From Pseudomonas libanensis (GTDB lineage: Bacteria > Pseudomonadota > Gammaproteobacteria > Pseudomonadales > Pseudomonadaceae), in contig NZ_JYLH01000028.1 in NCBI RefSeq assembly GCF_001439685.1, positions 1 to 34,165 on the forward strand: a stretch of DNA of 34,165 bases, read 5' to 3'. Made by a program: the position numbers and the translations under genes. Below the pieces are notes generated by a model that saw only the letters and a program-made list of their open reading frames with translations, ran no database searches and was not told the origin of the DNA. Shown here piece by piece: positions 1-8,700 of this stretch. The first letter of the stretch is position 1. Every line of letters begins with the position of its first letter.

Positions 1-479
1 GCGTGATCAATGAGAAGTGCCTGCGTGAGCCCTTGGTGTTGCACTCTGATAACGGAGCGCCAATGAAATCGGTGACGCTGTTAAGCAAAATGTATGAGCT
101 GGGCATCACGCCTTCTCGCGGTCGTCCACGCGTAAGCAATGACAACCCGTACTCGGAATCACTGTTTAGGACACTGAAGTACTGCCCGCAATGGCCCTTG
201 GAAGGCTTCGCCAGCTTGGACGCTGCGCGGACTTGGGTGAGGGATTTTATGCGGTGGTACAACAGCGAACACCGGCACAGCCGGATCCGCTTCGTCACCC
301 CATCAGAGCGCCATGGAGGGAAAGATCATCAGATCCTGGCACTGCGCCATGAGCTGTATGAGCGGGAGCGCCGGAAAAGACCTGAACGGTGGTCAGGACA
401 AACACGTAACTGGGAACCGGTAGGAACGGTGCTGCTGAATCCAGATCGGGAACAGCAGACCGAACAAAAAGCGGCATAG
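1..479 (+). CDS. IS3-family transposase OrfB, C-terminal part (5' end outside window)
   Basis: This is the C-terminal half of an IS3-type DDE transposase (retroviral-integrase fold), which cuts and joins insertion-sequence ends. The reading frame is open at the window edge, so the first catalytic Asp and the upstream orfA are not visible. Counting from the GTG at base 3, the second catalytic Asp is residue 16 (motif HSDNG) and the catalytic Glu is residue 52 (NPYSES), with exactly 35 residues between them. A Lys follows 7 residues after the Glu. This is the classic D(35)E-K signature. The WYN-EHRHS segment near residues 85-93 is also typical of IS3 OrfB. Nothing visible interrupts the frame before the stop, so the part seen looks intact. 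Which IS3 subgroup it belongs to cannot be told from this fragment. Confidence 0.9.
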   Translation, partial: VINEKCLREPLVLHSDNGAPMKSVTLLSKMYELGITPSRGRPRVSNDNPYSESLFRTLKYCPQWPLEGFASLDAARTWVRDFMRWYNSEHRHSRIRFVTPSERHGGKDHQILALRHELYERERRKRPERWSGQTRNWEPVGTVLLNPDREQQTEQKAA

Positions 480-517
480 CAGAACGGTTGACGCGACAAC
501 TACCTTGAAAAACGCCG
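1..517 (+). mobile_element. Right-hand portion of an IS3-family insertion sequence
   Basis: The transposase frame ends at 479. IS3 elements usually finish a few tens of bases after orfB, so the right end should lie near 500-520. The A-rich stretch ending around 517 directly before a dispersed Pseudomonas-type repeat is the best candidate. The left end is outside the window, so the terminal inverted repeat and target duplication cannot be verified and the boundary is approximate. Confidence 0.4.
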
Positions 518-519
518 GG

Positions 520-770
520 TGGGGCAAGAGCCTTTTGGTTACTTTTGGGCTCTTTTCAAAAGTGACCCGCTGTAAAAGCGGAACCAATAGCAGCCATTAC
601 CGCAGGAACGGATATGTACGCGGTCTGACCCGAGATCCTGGTCGGCTTTAAGGCCGCCTTCGCAGGCAAGCCAGCTCCCACATTTGGATCGCGGTGCGTC
701 AGCTCGATCAGCGTCGGCTGTCAGTCCGTCACGGGAGCAAGCTCCCTCGCCACAGGTCCAGCGTCGCCCC
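520..770. repeat. Composite intergenic repeat with small hairpins and REP units (gap 480-830)
   Basis: No convincing gene lies in this 351-bp gap. It holds several inverted structures. At 538-566 a 10-bp stem (GTTACTTTTG / CAAAAGTGAC, one G-U type mismatch) is followed by a perfect 5-bp stem at 567-581. At 660-681 there is one REP unit (tcgcaggcaagccagctcccac). At 733-746 there is the perfect palindrome gggagcaagctccc, part of a second REP class. From memory, the block starting near 530 and the REP units recur as dispersed intergenic repeats in fluorescent pseudomonads; this was not checked. The gap separates an IS end from the 3' end of the minus-strand gene at 831. Confidence 0.6.
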
Positions 771-830
771 AAAGTTGTGTAGATACCTATGCCCCGATGA
801 GGCCAGTCCAAACACCTCAAACTCCAAGGG

Positions 831-2162
831 TCAGTACACCCAGACCTCCACCCGCCGATTCTTGATGCGCCCCTCATCCGCCGTATTCGCCGCCACCGGC
901 ATCTGCGCACCAAACCCGCGGATATCCTTGAGCACCACGCCGCTCTTGACCAGCTCCCGGCGCACCGCCATGGCCCTCAACTTGGACAATAATGCTGCAC
1001 GTTGCGGGTCATTCTTGGCATCGCCAAACCCCACCAGGGTTACCTGCTTATCGAGCTTGCCATGGCTTCGTATATAAGCCACCACCCGCTGCAGATCCTG
1101 GCGCGCCTTGTTGTCGAGGCTGGCGCTACCTTCCTCGAAACGAAAATTCACGCTCAAGCGCTGGGCGTCACGGGCGAGGGCCTGGTAGTCGTCGGGCATT
1201 GACGGGCGTGGCGCCACGCCAATCGCCTGCACCTGTTGGGCGATAAAACCATTGGCGGCGACTAGTGCCTGGCCCTTGCTGCCTTGGGTGAAGTCCACCA
1301 GCGCCTTGGCCCACGGGTTGCGGGAAGAGGGTGGCAGGTAAAAGAACAGTCGCCGTGACAGCGGGTAATCCTCGGTGGCAATCAAGCTGGTCAAGGGCAA
1401 CATCGGTTGTGAGTCGCCGTCGACAATCGCCACTGCCTTGGCCTGGCGTACATAGGGTAAACCGATAAAACCGATGCCCTGGGGGTCATGACTGACCGCA
1501 TCGGACAGCGCCTCGCTGGACTCGAAACGCTGTGCGGTCCCGACAAGCGGTTTGCCGCGTCGGCTCAACACCAATTCCTTGAAGGTGTCGTAGGTGCCGG
1601 ACTGATCATCCCGGGCGTAGACATGAATGGCCCCGCCAATGCCGCCCAGCGCTTCCCAGGTGCTGACCTCGCCGTTGAAGATCTGCGCCAGTTGCTCGGT
1701 GTTCAGCGTATTGAGTGGATTGTGCGGGTTGAGGATGATTGCCAGGCCATCGATGGCGATCACCTGTTCGGCTTCGGGGCTTTTCAGGTCACCCAGGGAT
1801 TCGAGGTCTACCAGCTCGCTGTCCTTGATCGGGCGGGACGCTGCGGCGAGGTCGGCACGGTTGTTTTTCAGCGCGGCAAAACCGGTGCTGGAACCATGGG
1901 CAGCCACTTCGATGGTCACGGTCCCGCCTTGGCGCGTCTTGCCAACCACCCGTTGTTCGTTTGCCCCGTCACCCGGTTCGCTGTGTACACCCAGCAGGCC
2001 TTGATGCTCCATCAGACCCTTGACCAACGCCGGGCCGAGTGCCGCCCCGATGGTATTGGAACCCTGGATGCGCAGCGCTGGGCCTTGGTCGGGGACAGGA
2101 AGGGGAGCGGCCACGGCGGGCAGGCAAATCGCAAAGCACAGGAACAGAACGCGCAGCTTCAT
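831..2162 (-). CDS. Periplasmic PstS-type substrate-binding protein fused to an OmpA-like domain
   Basis: A 443-residue secreted protein. Residues 1-18 form a signal peptide (hydrophobic core, cleavage after AVAA). Residues about 28-320 match the PstS/PBP-like fold: an early IQGSNTIG phosphate-loop-like motif, HGSSTGFAAL, RDDQSGTYDTF and GIGFIGLPYVR are all typical of phosphate-binding protein relatives. Residues about 330-443 are an OmpA-like peptidoglycan-binding domain, with LVGFGD, LSKLRAMAVRREL and the C-terminal GRIKNRRVEVW signature. A Shine-Dalgarno GAAGGTG lies about 7 nt before the ATG. No pstCAB genes are nearby, so this is probably a wall-anchored ligand-binding or sensory protein rather than a transporter subunit. 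The domain calls are sound; the biological ligand is unknown. Confidence 0.85.
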   Translation of the reverse strand: MKLRVLFLCFAICLPAVAAPLPVPDQGPALRIQGSNTIGAALGPALVKGLMEHQGLLGVHSEPGDGANEQRVVGKTRQGGTVTIEVAAHGSSTGFAALKNNRADLAAASRPIKDSELVDLESLGDLKSPEAEQVIAIDGLAIILNPHNPLNTLNTEQLAQIFNGEVSTWEALGGIGGAIHVYARDDQSGTYDTFKELVLSRRGKPLVGTAQRFESSEALSDAVSHDPQGIGFIGLPYVRQAKAVAIVDGDSQPMLPLTSLIATEDYPLSRRLFFYLPPSSRNPWAKALVDFTQGSKGQALVAANGFIAQQVQAIGVAPRPSMPDDYQALARDAQRLSVNFRFEEGSASLDNKARQDLQRVVAYIRSHGKLDKQVTLVGFGDAKNDPQRAALLSKLRAMAVRRELVKSGVVLKDIRGFGAQMPVAANTADEGRIKNRRVEVWVY

Positions 2163-2239
2163 GCCGGCACCTTCTCAAGCCAAAGGGAGTGCCGCGAGAT
2201 TAAGTCAGTTGGATTGCAGCAATGTGACTGACACTCAGC

Positions 2240-2283
2240 CGGTCAAATGTGGGAGGGGGCTTGCTCCCTCCCACATTTGACCG
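2240..2283. terminator. Perfect long hairpin between xthA and the substrate-binding/OmpA gene
   Basis: Bases 2240-2257 and 2266-2283 are exact reverse complements (18 bp), closing an 8-base loop region. The core reads GGGAGGGGGCTTGCTCCC, a REP-like palindrome. It sits just after the stop codon of xthA (transcribed leftward) and 77 bp before the next start, so it can act as a transcript 3' end or mRNA-stabilising hairpin. There is no clear T-tract, so intrinsic termination is not certain. Confidence 0.6.
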
Positions 2284-2298
2284 AGTGCAATCGGGGAG

Positions 2299-3111
2299 TC
2301 AGCTCAGTTCCAACCAGATCGGCGCATGGTCCGACGGCTTTTCCAGCCCGCGCAAATCGTAATCCACCCCGGCATCCTTGATCCGGGGTACCAAGCCGGT
2401 GGACGCCATGATCACATCGATGCGCAGCCCACGCTTGGGCTCGTCCTCAAACCCCCGGCTGCGGTAATCGAACCAGCTGAAGCGGTCGGTCACGTCCGGG
2501 TTGAGATGGCGGAAGCTGTCCACCAGGCCCCAGTTCTTCAGGCGTTCCATCCACTCGCGTTCTTCCGGCAGGAAGCTGCACTTGCCGGTTTTCAGCCAGC
2601 GCTTGGCGTTGTCGGCGCCGATGCCGATGTCGCAGTCCTGCGGGGAAATGTTCACGTCGCCCATCACCACCAGCGCCTGGTCATTGCTGAACTGGCTTTC
2701 CAGCAGGTGCTGCAAGTCTGCGTAGAAGCGCTGCTTGGCTGGGAACTTGGTCGGATGGTCGCGGCTTTCACCCTGGGGGAAGTAGCCGTTCATGATGGTC
2801 ACCGGGTGGCCGTTTTCATCGGCGAAGGTGCCCCAGATAAAACGCCGCTGGGCGTCCTCTTCATCGCTGGCAAAACCTTTGTGCACGCTCAGGGCTTCTT
2901 TGCGCGAGAGCAGGGCCACACCGTAGTGGCCTTTCTGCCCGTGGTAATACACGTGATACCCCAGGGCCTGCACTTCGGCCAGGGGGAACTGGTCATCGTG
3001 GACTTTGGTTTCCTGCAGGCCGATCACGTCCGGTTGATGCTTTTCAATCAGCGCCGCCAGCTGATGAGGGCGAGCACGCAGCCCGTTGATATTGAAGGAG
3101 ACGATTTTCAT
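2299..3111 (-). CDS. xthA: Exonuclease III (AP endonuclease)
   Basis: A 270-residue protein of the exonuclease III family (E. coli XthA is 268). It cleaves DNA 5' to abasic sites and has 3'-5' exonuclease and 3'-phosphatase activity in base-excision repair. Family landmarks are present in order: MKIVSFNINGLRAR at the N-terminus, LQETK with the metal-binding Glu, GYFPQGESRDHP, GDVNISPQDCDIG with the catalytic Asp/Asn pair, RFSWFDYRSRGF, LRIDVIMAS, and the terminal SDHAPIW with the catalytic Asp-His. I chose the ATG at 3111 because it gives the canonical MKIVSFNINGLR start; the frame is open further upstream but that extension has no family similarity. It is divergent from the acetyltransferase gene at 3279. 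Confidence 0.95.
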   Translation of the reverse strand: MKIVSFNINGLRARPHQLAALIEKHQPDVIGLQETKVHDDQFPLAEVQALGYHVYYHGQKGHYGVALLSRKEALSVHKGFASDEEDAQRRFIWGTFADENGHPVTIMNGYFPQGESRDHPTKFPAKQRFYADLQHLLESQFSNDQALVVMGDVNISPQDCDIGIGADNAKRWLKTGKCSFLPEEREWMERLKNWGLVDSFRHLNPDVTDRFSWFDYRSRGFEDEPKRGLRIDVIMASTGLVPRIKDAGVDYDLRGLEKPSDHAPIWLELS

Positions 3112-3278
3112 GGTCGGCAGTCCAGTCTGGCAAAAGGGCGATGCTAGCCGACAAGTCCGACGGGGGCCAGCGTGGCGATCGGGCGAATGCGCTGCTACTG
3201 TCTGGGAACGACTGGAGCTGCACAGGTTCGTACCCATAAGAACGCCATGTTTGAGTGGCGCCCAGGAGATTGACTGTT

Positions 3279-3929
3279 ATGCCAGACACTTCGACGGCCA
3301 TTGCCGACATCCGCCTGCTCAATAGCGGTTACTCCCGCGAGGCGCGATCCCTGCTTTACCAGGCGTATCGCCATGAGCCGACCTTCGCCTACATCTTCGA
3401 AGCAGAGCGGCCGGGTTATGAGCAACGGGTACGCGCCACCGTGCGCGAACTGGTCAAGCAGCACTTCTTCCAGAAGCTTCCCGCCATCGGCCTGTTCGTC
3501 AACGACCGGCTGATCGGCATCGCCCTGATTGCACCGCCCCAGCGGCGCCTGGGCATCACCGAGAGTTGGGCCTGGCAGATCCGCATGTGGCTGAGTACCG
3601 GCGTGCGCGGGACACGGCGTTACCTGGAATACCATCAGGCGGTCCTGGCGTGCCTGCCCAGCGAGTCGGTGCATGTACTGCCACTGCTGGGTATTCACCC
3701 ACAGTTCCAGGGCAAGCACTTCGGTGAGCAACTACTGGAAGCCGTACACAATTGGTGCGCCGACGACCCGCATTCCTCCGGAGTGGTGCTCGATACCGGC
3801 AATTCCCGCTACCTGGATTTCTACAAGCGCCAAGGCTATGAGGAGATCGGCGAAGTCGCCGTAGGCCCAGTGCTGGAACATGTGTTTTTCCATCCCAATC
3901 CCCAGGCGTTACATGCTGCAACGGCTTAG
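3279..3929 (+). CDS. GNAT-family N-acetyltransferase
   Basis: A 216-residue protein with the Gcn5-related acetyltransferase fold. The acetyl-CoA site (motif A) is visible as LLGIHPQFQGKHFGEQLLEAV around residues 132-152, with the Q-x-x-G-x-x-G arrangement that binds the pyrophosphate. A typical motif B follows in LDFYKRQGYEEIGE. The start is the ATG at 3279, which has AGGAG 10 nt upstream; an in-frame GTG at 3255 lacks such a signal. The substrate cannot be inferred. It is followed 63 bp later by tamA on the same strand, but no functional link is apparent. Confidence 0.85.
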   Translation: MPDTSTAIADIRLLNSGYSREARSLLYQAYRHEPTFAYIFEAERPGYEQRVRATVRELVKQHFFQKLPAIGLFVNDRLIGIALIAPPQRRLGITESWAWQIRMWLSTGVRGTRRYLEYHQAVLACLPSESVHVLPLLGIHPQFQGKHFGEQLLEAVHNWCADDPHSSGVVLDTGNSRYLDFYKRQGYEEIGEVAVGPVLEHVFFHPNPQALHAATA

Positions 3930-3992
3930 ACAGAATTATTCAGACAAATCCGGGTTCAAAGACTCTCCCCAGCTCGTGTAGCATCCGCGCCT

Positions 3993-5720
3993 ATGAAGTT
4001 TCCAGGAAGATTTACCAGCGGCTTGGTTCTGCTGTTCACAAGCTGCGGCGCATTCGCGCAAAGCGAACTGGACGTGCGGATCAAACCCTCAAACGACGCG
4101 TTGAAAGCCAACATCGAAGGCTATATCGGCGGGGTGGGCGATCGTGATGAAGAAGCCTTGCTGCGGTTCAGCCGCGGCGCCGAGGAGCAGGCGCGTAAAG
4201 CAGCCCAGGCCCTGGGCTACTATCAGCCACGGATCGCCAGTGATGTCAGGGGCGGGAAGAACCCGCGCCTGACGCTCACCATCGACCCCGGCGAACCGGT
4301 GCATCTGCGCGACGTGACCATTCGGGTCGATGGCCAGGCCGCGAGCCTCAAGGCTTTTCGCGTGCCTGCCAGCGACGATCTCAAATCCGGCGCGGTGCTC
4401 AACCACGGCCATTACGAAGACGCCAAGCGCCTGATCCAGAACCAGGCCTCGCGCTACGGGTTTTTCAGCGGGCGCTTCACTAGCCAGAAGCTCGCGGTTG
4501 ACCCTCAAGCCGGCGTGGCCGATATCGAACTCATTTACGACAGCGGCCCGCGCTACAGCATGGGCAAGGTCAGCTTCAGCGGCGACACGCCTTTTGATGA
4601 AGAGCTGTTGCAGCGCATGGTGCCGTTCAAGCCCGGCACGCCCTATGACTCCGAACTGGTCGCCGAACTCAACCAGAACCTGCAAGCCAGCGGCTTTTTT
4701 GAAGGCGTGCGCGTCGACGCCAGCCCTACCGCCGCAACCGATGACGTGATCCCGGTCGCGGTGCAACTGGACACCCGCAAGCCTCGCACCATGGGTCTGG
4801 GCCTGGGTTATTCCACCGACGTCGGCCCACGGGGCAAAGCCAACTGGACACGGCATTGGGTCAACCCCCAGGGCCATAGTTATGGTTGGGAAGCCGAATT
4901 GTCGGCGCCGCGGCAGAACGTCGGGCTGTGGTACGACATCCCGCTTGATCCGCCGCTCACTGACAAATTGCGCTTTGCCGGCGGCTATCAGAATGAAGAG
5001 ATTGCCAACACCGACACCTTGAGCAAGCTGCTCACCATCGGCCCGGAATGGCACAGCAAATTGCCCAGCGGTTGGACGCGGGTGATTTCCCTCAAGTACC
5101 AGCGCGAAGAATACCGCCTGGGCAATGACTCGGGCTTGAGCAACCTGGTGATGCCGGGCGTGAGTTATTCCTACCTGCGCAGCGACAACCGCATCGACCC
5201 GCACCATGGTTACCGCCTGATGTTCGACACCAAGGTTGCCAAGGAGGGGCTGGGGTCCGACACCAATCTGCTTTACGGCACGGCCACCGTCAAAGGCCTG
5301 ACCACCTTGTGGGACAACCACCGCTTCCTGGGCCGTGCGCAATTTGGCGGCAGTGCCACCAATGGCTACAAATCCGTGCCGCCGTCGCTGCGCTTCTTTG
5401 CCGGTGGCGACCAGAGCGTGCGCGGCTACGAGTACCAGACCCTGTCGCCCGAGAACGACCGAGGCGACCGCATCGGCGGCCGCTATATGGTGGCCTTGAG
5501 CGCTGAATATCAATATTCCATCACCGACAAATGGCGCATCGCGACCTTTGTCGACCAGGGCAACTCCTTCAATAACCTGGACTTCCCCAGCCTGAAAACC
5601 GGTGTGGGCGTTGGTGTGCGCTGGGTCTCGCCAGTCGGGCCGATTCGCCTTGACCTTGCCCATGCCCTCGAAGATCCGGGCGGCGTTCGATTGCACTTTT
5701 CCATGGGGCCTGAGCTGTGA
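3993..5720 (+). CDS. tamA: TamA, Omp85-family outer-membrane assembly protein
   Basis: A 575-residue BamA/TamA-type outer-membrane protein. With TamB it forms the translocation and assembly module, which helps insert some autotransporters and other beta-barrel proteins and, in newer models, supports envelope lipid transport. Residues 1-22 are a signal peptide (cleavage after GAFA). POTRA domains occupy about residues 25-265, followed by a C-terminal 16-strand barrel. The lid-loop motif of the superfamily is present as SVRGYEYQ near residues 474-481, and the protein ends in GPEL. Its stop overlaps the GTG start of tamB (GTGA), indicating translational coupling. Confidence 0.93.
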   Translation: MKFPGRFTSGLVLLFTSCGAFAQSELDVRIKPSNDALKANIEGYIGGVGDRDEEALLRFSRGAEEQARKAAQALGYYQPRIASDVRGGKNPRLTLTIDPGEPVHLRDVTIRVDGQAASLKAFRVPASDDLKSGAVLNHGHYEDAKRLIQNQASRYGFFSGRFTSQKLAVDPQAGVADIELIYDSGPRYSMGKVSFSGDTPFDEELLQRMVPFKPGTPYDSELVAELNQNLQASGFFEGVRVDASPTAATDDVIPVAVQLDTRKPRTMGLGLGYSTDVGPRGKANWTRHWVNPQGHSYGWEAELSAPRQNVGLWYDIPLDPPLTDKLRFAGGYQNEEIANTDTLSKLLTIGPEWHSKLPSGWTRVISLKYQREEYRLGNDSGLSNLVMPGVSYSYLRSDNRIDPHHGYRLMFDTKVAKEGLGSDTNLLYGTATVKGLTTLWDNHRFLGRAQFGGSATNGYKSVPPSLRFFAGGDQSVRGYEYQTLSPENDRGDRIGGRYMVALSAEYQYSITDKWRIATFVDQGNSFNNLDFPSLKTGVGVGVRWVSPVGPIRLDLAHALEDPGGVRLHFSMGPEL

Positions 5721-8700
5721 TACGTGGTTTGAAAATAGCCGGGCTGGTGCTGGTCGCCATCCTCGCTTTGCTGTTGTTGGCGCTATGGTCGGTGCTGGGT
5801 ACCCAGGCGGGCAGTCGCTGGGCCCTGGGCCAGGTGCCGGGCTTGAGCGTGGAGAATTTCCACGGCCACCTGGGTGGGCAGTGGAGCGCCGATCATCTGC
5901 TGTGGCAGCAGGATGGCAGCCGTGTGGAACTGAAGGCGCCGAAGTTTGACTGGTCGCCCGGCTGCCTGCTGCGCATGACCCTGTGCATCAATCGACTGGA
6001 TGTGGAACAGGTCAGTCTGGAGTTCGCCCCCAGTGCCGAAGAAAGTGACAGCGGGCCGATCCAACTCCCCGACCTGAATCTGCCGGTTTCTCTGCAGTTG
6101 GGCGATGTTCGCATCGGCAGCCTGCTGTTCAACGGCAATGAAGAACTCAAGGGCCTGCAACTGGCAGCACACTGGACGGCTGCCGGCCTGCGTATCGATT
6201 CGGTGCACTTGCAGCGCGACGACCTGGTGCTGGACCTTGCCGGCCTGCTGCAACCCACTGGCGATTGGCCGCTCAAAGCCAGCGGCAACCTGAGCCTGCC
6301 CTACGCCCCGGGCGGCGCGCCCTGGACCGTTGCGCTCAAGCTCGACGGCGACCTGCTCAAGACCCTCAAACTCGACGCCGACAGCAGCGGCTACCTTCCG
6401 GCCAAGCTCAGCGGCGAACTGCAACCCTTGGTGGAAAACCTGCCGGCTCAGTTGCACATCACTTCCGAAGCGTTCAAACCCAGCGCTGACCTGCCCGACA
6501 CCCTGCAACTCAACCAACTGGACCTGAGTGCCAAGGGCGACCTGAAAAGCGGCTACCAGTTAGTAGGCAAAGCCGTTTTGCCGGCGGAAAAAGGCCCGGT
6601 GGATTTGCTGCTGCAAGGCAAGGTCGATGCCAAGGGCGCGCAGATCGCCGGCCTGGACCTGAATGCCGGCGACAAGCAAAGCCTCAAACTCAGTGCCAAC
6701 CTGGACTGGCAACAAGGTTTCAGTGCTGACGCAAAAATCGACTGGCTGGACTTCCCCTGGCATCGCCTGTATCCCACGATCGACGAGCCGCAAGTGGCGT
6801 TGCGCACCTTCAACGGTGAAATCTCTTATAAAGACGGCAATTACCTGGGCAATCTCAAGGCCGACCTTGACGGCCCGGCGGGTAAATTCAATCTGGTTAC
6901 GCCCTTCAGTGGCGACCTCAAGCAAGTCTTCCTGCCCGAATTGAAGCTGACCGCCGGCCAAGGCAAGGCCGAAGGCCACCTGAACCTGCAATTTGCCGAC
7001 GGGATTGCCTGGGATACGGCGCTGGATCTGTCGGCCCTGAACCCGGCGTACTGGGTGGCCGAATTACCCGGTACCCTGGCCGGGCCGCTGCGCAGCAAGG
7101 GCGAGTTCAAGAATGAACAACTCAAGCTCAACGCCGACCTCGACCTCAAGGGCCGCCTGCGTGGGCAGACGGCGGTGCTGGCGGCCAAGGCCGAAGGTGG
7201 TGGGGAACAATGGACCCTCGCCAACCTGGACATCCGCCTGGGCGATAACCGCATCAACGGCAGCGGCAGCCTGCAACAGCGTCTGGCCGGGCAGATCGAC
7301 ATTAAGCTGACGCGCCTGGCCCAGCTCTGGCCGCAACTGCGCGGGCAAGTCAACGGGCGTGTCGAGGTGGCCGGTACCTTGAAAGCCCCTCAAGGCAAGC
7401 TCGACCTCAAGGGTCAGCAACTGGCCTTTGCCGACAACCGTCTGCAAAGCCTCAACCTGGACGCCAACCTCGATAGCGCCCAGCGCGCCAGGCTCGACCT
7501 CAAGGCCAGCGGTATCCAGGCTGGCGAAACCCAGGTCGGCAACCTCACTGCCAGCGCCCAGGGCGATATCAAGAACCAGAAAGTCCAGTTGGACCTCGTC
7601 GGCCCCCTGGTCAAGCTGGCCCTGGCGCTGGACGGCAATCTCGACAAAGGCAACTGGCGCGGGCGCCTGGCCAGTGGCGACGTGCAAGCCGGTGGCCAGG
7701 ACTGGCGGCTGCAAGCCCCGGCAAAAATCGAGCGCCTGGCCGATGGCAAGCTGACCTTCGGCGCGCACTGCTGGGTCTCCGGCCCCGCCAGCCTGTGTGG
7801 CGAAGACCAGCGCCTGATGCCCGAGCCGAAGCTGCGCTACCACCTCAAGCAATTCCCCATCGATAGCCTCGCGGCCTTTTTGCCGAAGGACTTCGCCTGG
7901 CAGGGCAAGCTCAACGCCGATGTACAACTCGATTTGCCGCAGAGCGGCCCCAAAGGCGTAGTTTCGGTGGATGCCAGCGGCGGCACCCTGCGTGTGCGCG
8001 ACAAGGGCCAGTGGTTGGACTTCCCCTACAACACCCTGAAACTGGAAACCACCCTCAACCCCAAGCGCATCGACACCCAGCTCAACTTCCATGGCGGCAA
8101 GCTCGGCGAATTGCTGTTGCAGGCGCAGATTAACCCGCTGCCGAGCAACAAGCCGATTACCGGCAATTTCAGCCTCACGGGCCTGGACCTCACCGTGGCG
8201 CGGCCCTTTGTGCCGATGGTGGAAACACTCAACGGCAAGCTCAACGGCAGTGGCCGCATCTCCGGCGGTTTGCTCGCGCCCCTGGTCAACGGCAACCTCA
8301 ACCTTGTGGACGGTGAGGTCTCCGGGCCAGAACTGCCCATCAGCCTCGAGGGCCTGAACCTGCAGGCGCAGATCGCTGGCGAAAGCGTGCAGCTCAACGG
8401 TGGCTGGCACAGCGGCAAGGCCGGGCAGGGCAGTCTCAAGGGCCAGATCGACTGGGGCCGCGCCCTGGTGGTCGACCTCAGCCTCAAAGGCTCGCAACTG
8501 CCGGTCACCGTGGAGCCCTACGCCAAGCTGGAAGTGGCGCCCGACCTGAAGATCAGCCTCAAGGACGACAAACTGGCGATTGCCGGCAAGGTCCATATCC
8601 CCCGTGGCGATATCACCGTGCGGGAACTGCCGCCGTCGACGGTCAAGGTGTCCGACGACACCGTGATCATCGGCAGCCAGACCGAAGAGGGCAAACCGCC

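Noticed and set aside
3955..3984. TTCAAA and TAGCAT as the tamA promoter
   Set aside because: The spacing of 18 nt is possible, but the -10 lies only 8 nt before the ATG, and both hexamers are weak matches. Not supported enough to list.
4089..5696. 535-codon open frame on the minus strand opposite tamA
   Set aside because: It is a long antisense frame caused by GC-rich third positions of tamA. It has no start signal and no recognisable domain, and tamA itself is clearly the coding strand.
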